The position numbers and the translations under genes are program-made. Shown here piece after piece: positions 36,712 to 44,355 of a stretch of 64,000 bases of DNA (position 1 is the stretch's first letter; each line of letters starts with the position of its first letter). Where the stretch lies: assembly GCA_965218495.1 (NCBI GenBank), contig OZ244626.1, positions 434,001-498,000 of the forward strand. The letters are read 5' to 3'. Origin of the DNA: G965218495 sp965218495. GTDB taxonomy: Bacteria > Bacteroidota > Rhodothermia > Rhodothermales > Bin80. The notes beneath the pieces are model-generated. The model made no database searches and was not told the DNA's origin. It saw only the letters and a program-made list of their open reading frames with translations.

Positions 36712-37573
36712 CTGGCCCCGCGGCATACGGAGGCCGTCTGCCTCCTTGGTGCCAACGGGCACTTCTACACCAGCCCCCCCGTGGTACAGGCCCTCATCTG
36801 GCATGGCCAAGGCTCTCGATCAAGTTTTGCTGCACGGGGAACGGTGCATATGCGATACGCCTGTAAGCTCGGGTAAATACTCCCTGTGAATTCCTGAGTG
36901 GGCTACGCCGGTTCCGATGGTGTGCCAGGTCGGCAGCAAGATGCCTCCATAGCGCACATTCACCTAAACTACTCTCGACCGGCTGACTTTTTTGGTATAG
37001 TCGTCCCAGTTATCCAGCAAAGCCAGGACTTTCCAAAACAAACCATGTGAGCAGCCCGAAGCTGAATCTCATCAATCCGATAGCCTTCTTCCGTTAAGCA
37101 GGACATCCACCATGCCACGTCTGACTTCATCCTGCATCTGAATGAGGCGGCGGCAACACCGGAACCCAAAGTAGCAAACTGCGGGGCCTTGAGCGGTCCT
37201 GCACGCGCCGCCGTCGTCGCATGCGGCCTTACAAGCTGCGCGTCGCTACCAAGGTGCCGGCGACAACCATGGGATTGCACAATTTTGAGTTGGGTTTCGG
37301 CGATTTCTGCCGAGATGGGCCCTCAAAGTAGATATCTTTCGGCAATAGGTGGCGCTTCGGGCCGAGTGTGTGGGTGCAAATGGGCCGGTGCATGCCCAAA
37401 TTGGCCCAAATGCGTGCTCACACGCGGAGTTTCGGGCGTAGGCAGGCTCGTGGAGTGACTTCTCGGGCACGAAATCCCGCAGGAATCCTCTGATTGCACG
37501 CGTAAGCGGCGATCTTGGCAGGGTGCAGCGCCTCAGAGCGTCCGGACAGCTGCGGGTTTTGCTTATGCCAGCG
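36712..37573. other. Gene-free stretch between the decarboxylase and the IS256-type element
   Basis: About 860 bases with only short overlapping frames. A minus-strand frame at 36969-37280 encodes 103 residues without recognisable similarity, and parallel frames look equally protein-like, suggesting a decayed gene. The stretch is bounded on the right by the transposase reading frame, which itself runs past the likely end of its element. Confidence 0.45.
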
Positions 37574-38890
37574 TCAGCAGCGCACTACTGCGCGCGGGCA
37601 TTGAGCGCCAGGTGTTGCCTTTGCAGTCCTTTGGGGCCGGCAGACCGAATCCCCACTAACCCATCGACCCCCGGAGGTGGTCAACGCCTGGGTCAGCTCC
37701 TTCATGTCCTCCCGGCGTATCGGCTTCAGATTCGACTCGTACTGCATGAATATCGCCCCGCACCAGCGCTGACGCATCTCCGATGATCCCCAGCGCTTCA
37801 CGTTCCGTGATCGGTTCGCTATAATGCTGTTGAGGTTCTCGATGATGTTCGTCGTCTTCAGACTGTCTCTGACAGCCTGGTTCCGCACCCCCAACCGGTG
37901 AAGCGTCAGCGTATCCTCCAAACCCTCCTCCAGACTGCGCGCGGCCTTCGGACACGATCGCTGCAGCGTTTCATGCAGCGACACAAGCGCCGCCCGTGCC
38001 TCCTTGTACGTGGGCAGTTCCCATGCCGCCTGAAGCCGACGCTTCATTTGCGTGGCCGCTGGCTCGCTCTTGATGTGACGCGTCACATTGGTACGCTTGT
38101 GCCATTGGCAGCGCTGGAATACGACCGCATCCCCAAACACCGCACTGATCCCCTTGCGAAGCCCGCGGCTGCCGTCCACCTGTACCAACAGCTTGTCGGT
38201 ATGGGTGAAGCCCCGACGCAACAAATCCTGCAACAGCGACTGCACCTGCGCACTGTTCTCGGTACGACTTTCCGCAAAGCCCAGCACGACCTTCTCGCCC
38301 TCGGTCGTGATGCCCATCGCTACGATCATCTGCATGTCAGCCAAATACTTGCCATCAAGCAGGAGCACCGCAAAGGTGTGCTGATCGAATCGGCGCGTCT
38401 CGAATTCCTTCAGTAGCGCTGCCGTCTGCGTAACGAAGACGTTGCCTATGCTGCTGGCACTCAACCCCATACTATCGGTGAAGACCTGGGCCGCCTGCCT
38501 GTAATTGCGCCGCGAGAGTCCACACAGCAACCCCCTGGTCACGCTTTCCCGGTCCATAAGCCCACGCTTGCGCAAGAGGCGGTACGTTTGCAGAGGACGC
38601 TCCTTTCGGGTTCGTACATTCCGCACGCGCGGAACGCGGACCGCAATGCGCTCCAAACCGACGCGGATGGAACCCGGATTCGTCCCCCAGCGCTGAAAGC
38701 CGGTCTTACGGTGCTTCCCACGTGCGCCGCAAATGAAGCGGGCTTCGGCTTCCATGACCCATGTGGCCATCTTGGTAAGAAGATCATCGAGATATCCAAG
38801 GCAGCTGGCCAGGCCGATGAAATTCCTCTGCGCAAGCCCGTGAAGGTCCTCGATGAGTGATTGATCCAGCATAGGGGTATGGGTCATCAT
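37574..38890 (-). CDS. IS256/Mutator-family transposase, catalytically complete
   Basis: A 438-residue IS256-like transposase. First Asp in FAVLLLDGKYLADMQM; second in LLVQVDGSRGLRKGISAVFG; the family zinc-like signature QRCQWHKRTNV; and the Glu in LKTTNIIENLNSIIANRSRN followed by the C-terminal RWCGAIFMQYESNL. The N-terminal MEAEARFICGARGKHRKTGFQRWGTNPG is the usual start of the core. The last 40 or so residues lie beyond the probable element end at 37673, so the stop codon seems to be supplied by flanking DNA. The start overlaps the stop of the degenerate partner by four bases. Confidence 0.88.
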   Translation of the reverse strand: MMTHTPMLDQSLIEDLHGLAQRNFIGLASCLGYLDDLLTKMATWVMEAEARFICGARGKHRKTGFQRWGTNPGSIRVGLERIAVRVPRVRNVRTRKERPLQTYRLLRKRGLMDRESVTRGLLCGLSRRNYRQAAQVFTDSMGLSASSIGNVFVTQTAALLKEFETRRFDQHTFAVLLLDGKYLADMQMIVAMGITTEGEKVVLGFAESRTENSAQVQSLLQDLLRRGFTHTDKLLVQVDGSRGLRKGISAVFGDAVVFQRCQWHKRTNVTRHIKSEPAATQMKRRLQAAWELPTYKEARAALVSLHETLQRSCPKAARSLEEGLEDTLTLHRLGVRNQAVRDSLKTTNIIENLNSIIANRSRNVKRWGSSEMRQRWCGAIFMQYESNLKPIRREDMKELTQALTTSGGRWVSGDSVCRPQRTAKATPGAQCPRAVVRC

Positions 38891-39894
38891 ACGGCGTTGA
38901 GGTTGATGAGAGTCTCACGAAGTTGTGGCAGATGGGCCGCATGGGCCACACGGCGCAGCTGAGCCTCGTGTTCCAACAGCGCCAGTGCCATCTGTTCGCG
39001 TTGCTGGAAAACGGCGCTGGCCGGGGCCTGCAACCTGCGACTGATGGCATCCATGAAGCGCATCACGCGCAGCCCCCGGTCGAGCTTGAGCAGCATGCCC
39101 GTGCGTTGAATCGTCAGAGATTGCTCCAGGCCCTCCCATAGAACCTTCGCTGCGGACCGATTGATGCGCGTCAAGTCCTGGTGAATACGGGTGAGTGCGC
39201 GTTCAGCTTCCCGGGCATCGAACCCGTTCCATGCCTGGCGGAGGCGATTGCGATACACAGGAACAAGGTCTTCCGGAAGACCACAGGTGACTTGATCCAA
39301 AAGCGTATTGAGACAGCGCTGTATAGCGACCCTGGGGCCGAACACCTGGCGCACCGCCGATTGCAGTCCCGTGCTGCTGGGCAGCACACAGAGCAGCCCG
39401 TCGGCGGCCGAAAGACCACGATCGGACAGCGACTGCACGAAGGACGTAAGAGCAGAGACGTTTTCAGGGTAGCACGCTACCAGGCCAAGCATGCGGCGAT
39501 AGCCCGTGATGGTCAGACCCGCCCCAAGAACGATGCTAACGCCGCGTGGGCACAGCCCGCGCAGCCAGATCGCAACGATCGGGTCGTCTTGCAGACTGCG
39601 CGAATGCAACAGCTGCCACGCTTCATTCAACTGCGCCAAGTCCGGCTTTGTGTCCTGGGCCGCAGCAGAAGGCTTGATCACTACGGGCGGTGGCGCCGGC
39701 TGCTGCCGCGCTGCCGGCATGGGCCAGTCGGTGGTCAACTGCTGCAGTATGTGCGTGCAGAGCTTCATCAGAAGCCGCCGCGACTCACCGGAGGGATTGA
39801 TCTGGGCGTCTGCAGGCGCCTCAGTGCTCCCCAAAACAGGCTGTGAGGGGTTCATATGATGGGAAAGGAGTGGTGAAGGCTAGGGTCCACCTCC
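37673..39894 (-). mobile_element. Two-gene IS256-type insertion sequence
   Basis: The right end reads GGAGGTGGACCCTAGCC on the reverse strand (ending at 39894). A matching GGAGGTGG lies at 37673-37680, and the inner parts share GCCT and CTCCTT at similar spacing, so these are the probable inverted repeats, about 2.2 kb apart. No target duplication is seen. The element carries two overlapping genes on the minus strand: a catalytically degenerate transposase homologue first, then an intact transposase. Confidence 0.6.
38887..39855 (-). CDS. Catalytically dead IS256 transposase homologue
   Basis: A 322-residue protein, first gene of the two-gene element. It aligns by eye with the catalytic core of the neighbouring transposase: LLCVLPSSTGLQSAVRQVFG against LLVQVDGSRGLRKGISAVFG, then IQRCLNTLLDQV against FQRCQWHKRTNV, and LRQAWNGFDAREAERALTRI against LQAAWELPTYKEARAALVSL. 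All three DDE positions are replaced (Asp to Arg in IWLRGL, Asp to Pro in VLPSS, and no Glu in the LKLDRGLRVMRFM block), and the CxxH His is lost. The frame is open and Pro/Gln-rich at the N-terminus. It is probably a structural or regulatory partner; function inferred. Confidence 0.75.
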   Translation of the reverse strand: MNPSQPVLGSTEAPADAQINPSGESRRLLMKLCTHILQQLTTDWPMPAARQQPAPPPVVIKPSAAAQDTKPDLAQLNEAWQLLHSRSLQDDPIVAIWLRGLCPRGVSIVLGAGLTITGYRRMLGLVACYPENVSALTSFVQSLSDRGLSAADGLLCVLPSSTGLQSAVRQVFGPRVAIQRCLNTLLDQVTCGLPEDLVPVYRNRLRQAWNGFDAREAERALTRIHQDLTRINRSAAKVLWEGLEQSLTIQRTGMLLKLDRGLRVMRFMDAISRRLQAPASAVFQQREQMALALLEHEAQLRRVAHAAHLPQLRETLINLNAV

Positions 39895-39916
39895 ACAGCA
39901 AATCTCCAATTCCCAA

Positions 39917-40782
39917 CTAGAATTTGTGCATTCCCACAACCATGAGGGCACCCAGTATGCAGAGACCATTGGGGATCTCCCCCAAAAACATGAGTCCCCA
40001 CTGCGCGGAAAACAGGATCTGCACGTAGCTGACGGACATGGCCCGGCTGGCCTTTTCAAGATTCAGCGACTTGGCAAGGTAGATCTGCGCGATCTGAGTG
40101 CAAACCCCAATGCCGATAAGAAGTAGCCATTCAGTGGGCGTGGGGACAAGCATGTCCGGAATTACCATCGGTGCGCAAGCCACTACAGACACCAGTGGGA
40201 AGTAAAACACTACCACCAGGTGGTGCTCGGTTTCCCGCAGCTTGCGAACCGTTACATAGGCACAGGCACCCAGGGCAGCTCCCAGGATACCCACCGCGAC
40301 AGCGACTATGTCGTGCCCGTGCGAAGCACCACCAAACAAGAACTCGGGCTGCGCCACAAGCGCAACGCCAATAAGCTTATGACAATGCCTACGATCTCCA
40401 ATAGGCGCAGGCTTTCTCGCAAAAAGATGGCCGCGAGGACCGCCGTAAATATTGGCGACGTATAAAACAACACGGTGGCTTCTGCCAGTGGCAAGCGCGC
40501 CAATGCCCAGAAAAAACAAAGCAACGCTCCAGTGCCCGCGAGGCCGCGAAAGATCAGAAGCCCCCTGCGTTGCCCCCATAGCCCGATTCTTGCCGCTCGC
40601 AGCATCCAGTAGCCCATCACTACCCCTACGACGCTGCGCGCCATCACGAGCTCAGTGGTAGGCAGGCGGTTTCCGGCAAACTTAACCAGGAGCGTCATGA
40701 CGCTGAAAAAGAATGCCGCAAGCACCATGAATTGCAATCCCTTCGGGACTGCACGCCGGCGAGCTTGGGTACATTGAGTCAT
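39917..40782 (-). pseudogene. EamA/DMT-family transporter with a frameshift
   Basis: Drug/metabolite transporter with about ten membrane helices. The first half is read from ATG 40782 (FMVLAAFFFSVMTLLVKFAG, then LPLAEATVLFYTSPIFTAVL and LLEIVGIVISL). The second half (IGVALVAQPEFLFGG, later ASRAMSVSYVQILFSAQWGL) is in another frame. The switch lies at about 40373-40376, where two bases stand in place of a codon between Ser and Ile. Either a one-base deletion has inactivated the gene or it is a sequencing error. Joined, the protein would be about 288 residues, normal for the family. It lies right beside the IS256-type element. Confidence 0.82.
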
Positions 40783-41014
40783 GCGCGGAGGCTGCCTTAC
40801 AGACTAATTCGCACATTGGTCTATGCGGTCGCCGCGCTAAAACTAAGCTGCCTTGCACGACGGATCTTGCTCAGGATGCTCACGAAATTGTACGGATCGT
40901 GAGAAATAGCAGCGCAGCGGTATGAAACGCAGGCCCGTAGGCCGGGCGTCTAACGTGGGGTGCAAACGTGCCGGGTAGGGGACGGCCTGCCGTGCTTCCT
41001 AGACAGGGCGCCCG

Positions 41015-42013
41015 TCACGAACCGGCGGCCATGAGCCGCTCAATAAGGTCGACGCGGCTTACGTCGTCGGCCTCCGCATTGAAATTCTGGATGATCCGGT
41101 GCCGCAAAACGGGAATCGCCATTGCACGGACATCGCTGATAAGCGGCGTCAGCCGGCCATCCAAAGTGGCAAGCGCCTTGGCACCCAGGATGAGGTATTG
41201 CGACGCACGCGGACCGGCGCCATAGGATACGTAGTTATTGACGAAATCAGGAGCAGCATCATTGCCCGGACGCGTCTTGGTTGCTAGCGATACAGCGTAC
41301 TCAATCACATTATCGGCAACGGGTATCTGGCGCACTAGGGACTGAAACGTCAGGAGTTCCTGCCGACTCATGGCCGGGCGTACCTCCGCAGCCTGCGAAC
41401 TGGTGGTGCTTCTTACGATGGCGATCTCCTGCTCGTACGTCGGGTAATCAAGCCACAGGTTGAGCATGAAGCGATCCAGCTGTGCCTCGGGCAACGGATA
41501 CGTGCCTTCCTGTTCAATGGGGTTCTGCGTGGCGAGAACAAAAAACGGCTCCTCCAACATGAATGTCTGCCCAGCAGTGGTTACGTGGTGCTCCTGCATG
41601 GCCTCAAGCAGGGCGGCCTGCGTCTTAGGAGGGGTGCGATTGACCTCGTCGGCGAGCACGACATTGGCGAAGATGGGGCCGTGTACGAATCGAAATCCGC
41701 GCCTGCCCGTCGCATGATCCTCTTCGATAATATCTGTACCCGTGATGTCGCTGGGCATGAGGTCGGGCGTAAACTGGATCCGACTAAAATTCAGGTCCAG
41801 TGCATCGGCCAGCGTACGAATCAGGAGTGTTTTTGCCAGTCCTGGCACCCCGACCAAGAGCGCATGCCCCTGTGCAAGGAGGCATACCATTACCTGCGTA
41901 ATGATGTCGTCCTGACCAATGATGACCTTGGCAATCTCTCCACGCAGACGTGCTTGGGCCTCTACCAGTGCTTGGACCGTTGAGGGACTAGCGTCTGACA
42001 AGACGAGTGGCAT
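41015..42013 (-). CDS. MoxR-family AAA ATPase
   Basis: Chaperone-like ATPase that usually activates or assembles partner complexes, often with DUF58/VWA proteins. Walker A LLVGVPGLAKTLLI, the MoxR-specific QFTPDLMPSDITGTDI, Walker B NVVLADEVNRTPPKTQAALL, sensor VLATQNPIEQEGTYPLPEAQ and the C-terminal lid GAGPRASQYLILGAKALA. Length (332) is typical. It is the last gene of the minus-strand cluster after three SurA-like genes; no VWA or DUF58 partner is seen downstream. Confidence 0.93.
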   Translation of the reverse strand: MPLVLSDASPSTVQALVEAQARLRGEIAKVIIGQDDIITQVMVCLLAQGHALLVGVPGLAKTLLIRTLADALDLNFSRIQFTPDLMPSDITGTDIIEEDHATGRRGFRFVHGPIFANVVLADEVNRTPPKTQAALLEAMQEHHVTTAGQTFMLEEPFFVLATQNPIEQEGTYPLPEAQLDRFMLNLWLDYPTYEQEIAIVRSTTSSQAAEVRPAMSRQELLTFQSLVRQIPVADNVIEYAVSLATKTRPGNDAAPDFVNNYVSYGAGPRASQYLILGAKALATLDGRLTPLISDVRAMAIPVLRHRIIQNFNAEADDVSRVDLIERLMAAGS

Positions 42014-42054
42014 AAATCAACTGTTGACGGGTCTCGGTGATGCGCACATACTGA

Positions 42055-43428
42055 TCAGTTGCCAGCACTATGTTGCGCCGCGCTGAAAAGCTCTAGTCCC
42101 CTGCCACGGAGCTCGACATAGACTTCATCCCGAAGTGAGTCAAGCCACTTGCGCATCTCAATGTTTCGCTTGTCGTTCAGCGCAAGCTGTTCGATACGGG
42201 CGCCGTCGGTATCTATGTCCACGCGGTGTTCGGGGATAAGCCGCTGAAGCTGTACGATATGGTAACCCAAGGTGCCATCCAGCAGCGCCACCGGCCCGGG
42301 GAGGCTTATCTCCCCAATTTCCAGCGTGTCGGCAAGGTTTTGCCAAGCCTCGCCGAGCGCCTCCAAGAACAGGTCACGCTCACCGGTTTGCGGGTCCACT
42401 ATACGTCCACCGATTTCCGAAGTAGATTTTTCGTCAGAATGTCGCCGCGCCAGCAACTCGAAGGGAACCTCCGAAGTGAGTAACGAATCCCGCAGGGTAT
42501 TCAACATCTCAATTGCTTCGCTCGGGTCCGATTTGCTCTTGTCAATGTTTATCAGGACGTGACTGAAGTCTACCTGATCTCCGACACGCGAGTTGACACG
42601 CAGAATATGGAATCCAAATGGGGACTTGAAGGGCGCGGAAAGCTCGCCCGGTGTCGCCCGTGCAGCGACCGCCGCAAATTCCGGCACCAAGTCTGCGAGT
42701 GCCATTGCCTCATAGCGTCCGCCGTTGTTCGCAGACCCCACGTCTTCCGAGTACCTCCGTGCCAATTCTTCCAGCGTGCTGCGCCCTGCCTCAATGGAGT
42801 CGCGGATGGCGCTAACTATCTCCAATGCTTCTTCTTCCGCCTCCTTCGACACCTCTGGATACTGTACGATGTGGGACGCGCGTATCACCGTGGGCAGGGT
42901 AGGGAGGGAGTCGGTAGGGAACTGTGCAAACCACTCTCGGACCTCGGACGGCGTGACGGTGATAGTCTTGAGTTTTGTATTCTGAAATTGCTCTGCCATC
43001 AAGCGCTCACGGAAGCTGGGGCGCAAGTCCTCGCGGATCTCTTCCACGCTTTGCCCATAGATCTCCTCAAGGCGGGTTACGCTGCCGACCTGCTCGGTCA
43101 GCACGGAGATGCGCTGATCAATAGATTGGCCAACCTGATCATCCGTTACGGTGATATTCGTGTCACGCCGGGCATGTTCAGCCAACACGCCCTGGTCAAT
43201 TAGCTGGTTTAGCGACTCCACCCAAAGCGCGTCCGAGTATGGTGCGCGCTGCTGCTGCAAGATGCCCAGTACAAGTGCGTCAACGTCCGATCGGAGGACG
43301 ATCTTGTCGGCTACGACGGCGACGATTTCATCAATGACCTGCTCCTGTGCGCTCGCTGGGCTGACAAGAAAAAGCGGCAGGAGAATTAGCGCACAAAAGG
43401 ACCGCCGCACAATGAAAAGCAGACTCAT
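42055..43428 (-). CDS. Periplasmic SurA-like peptidyl-prolyl isomerase/chaperone
   Basis: Assists folding of outer-membrane proteins. Signal peptide CALILLPLFLVSPASAQ, an N-terminal SurA-type helical domain (VIDEIVAVVADKIVLRSDVD), then two parvulin-like PpiC domains, roughly residues 180-285 (IRASHIVQYPEVSKEAEEEA, then LARRYSEDVGSANNGGRYEA and FKSPFGFHILRV) and 285-400 (FSHVLINIDKSKSDPSEA, then LARRHSDEKSTSEIGGRI and LGYHIVQLQRL). Length 457 residues, close to SurA. Third of three related genes in a row. Confidence 0.9.
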   Translation of the reverse strand: MSLLFIVRRSFCALILLPLFLVSPASAQEQVIDEIVAVVADKIVLRSDVDALVLGILQQQRAPYSDALWVESLNQLIDQGVLAEHARRDTNITVTDDQVGQSIDQRISVLTEQVGSVTRLEEIYGQSVEEIREDLRPSFRERLMAEQFQNTKLKTITVTPSEVREWFAQFPTDSLPTLPTVIRASHIVQYPEVSKEAEEEALEIVSAIRDSIEAGRSTLEELARRYSEDVGSANNGGRYEAMALADLVPEFAAVAARATPGELSAPFKSPFGFHILRVNSRVGDQVDFSHVLINIDKSKSDPSEAIEMLNTLRDSLLTSEVPFELLARRHSDEKSTSEIGGRIVDPQTGERDLFLEALGEAWQNLADTLEIGEISLPGPVALLDGTLGYHIVQLQRLIPEHRVDIDTDGARIEQLALNDKRNIEMRKWLDSLRDEVYVELRGRGLELFSAAQHSAGN

Positions 43429-43502
43429 ACACGCGTGTTGGTGGCTTTCTGCTTTAAACGTCCGCAGCCTGCGAATTATTGGATCACGCGCCGCAGGTAC
43501 AG

Positions 43503-44348
43503 TTACTTTCTGATCACGAGTACTTCTCGCGCGAGCGCCTCCGTCCTCAGCCGTTGAACCTGCCGATCGTACAGCTGTTTCCGGAGATCAATGGCGCAGT
43601 GTGTGCGCACTTGCTCCTTAATCCACTCAAATTCTGGCACGGTCCCTACCGGGACACGGTCTACAACCTCAACGTAGTAATGCAGGCTGTCGACTGCAAA
43701 TACCCTAGCGGTTGATGGCGAGAGCTCTTGCACAACCTGCCGTATCTGCGGCTGGCCTGTAAACAGACGGCTTTCAGGCCAGTAGTTGGAAGCCAGCGAG
43801 TGCGAGAGTGCCGGGTCCGTGGAATGCCGAAGTGCCAGACGATCAAATAACAGATCCGCTTCGTCGTTTGGAGCACCGCGCATTTGGTTCTGCACAGCCC
43901 GTGCCGAATCGCGTCTCGGCGTCTCCAAGTATCGTATCAAGACGAAGGGCTCGATTGTCCGTAGGCGCTCCTTGTGAGTATCATAGTATGAAAGGAGGTC
44001 CGCGTCCGTAAGGCTGGCAGCCGATTCGTCAAAGAGGGGTGCAATGAAGGCGTCAATGAGCACGGCTCGTTCAGCATCCTTGAGTTGCTGCCTGACGGAT
44101 TCCTTGGATCTTAAGTTAAGGCGCAGGGCTTCTTGGTACAGGAGCTCGCTTTCGACCCACTGGTCAATGATCTGGGCGCGGGCGTCTGAGGTACCCAGGT
44201 CGCCGTAAAAGCCTTCCAGTGCGGCGTTCAGATCGGACTGCAGGAGAATTGCGTCACCGACACGAGCCACGAACTCTATGGGCTTGCCCCGCTCCTGGCA
44301 CGCTGGAAGGAGCACGCTGGCCAGGACAATCCATATGGCTGGACGCAT
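43503..44348 (-). CDS. SurA/PpiC-related lipoprotein without a clear isomerase domain
   Basis: A lipoprotein of 281 residues: MRPAIWIVLASVLLPAC gives the lipobox. Then comes a SurA-N-like segment (VARVGDAILLQSDLNAALEG, then IIDQWVESELLYQEALRLNL), and a region with the spacing of a parvulin fold (LALRHSTDPALSHSLASNYW) but few conserved residues. It is likely a periplasmic chaperone facing the cell wall. ATG 44348 is preferred over the longer reading from 44522, which would run into the preceding gene and bury the signal sequence. The preceding gene stops eight bases before this start. Confidence 0.82.
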   Translation of the reverse strand: MRPAIWIVLASVLLPACQERGKPIEFVARVGDAILLQSDLNAALEGFYGDLGTSDARAQIIDQWVESELLYQEALRLNLRSKESVRQQLKDAERAVLIDAFIAPLFDESAASLTDADLLSYYDTHKERLRTIEPFVLIRYLETPRRDSARAVQNQMRGAPNDEADLLFDRLALRHSTDPALSHSLASNYWPESRLFTGQPQIRQVVQELSPSTARVFAVDSLHYYVEVVDRVPVGTVPEFEWIKEQVRTHCAIDLRKQLYDRQVQRLRTEALAREVLVIRK

Positions 44349-44355
44349 GGTGGGC

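Noticed and set aside
36969..37280. 103-residue minus-strand frame as a gene
   Set aside because: No recognisable sequence or start context, and overlapping frames look equally protein-like. Kept only as a note in the gene-free stretch.
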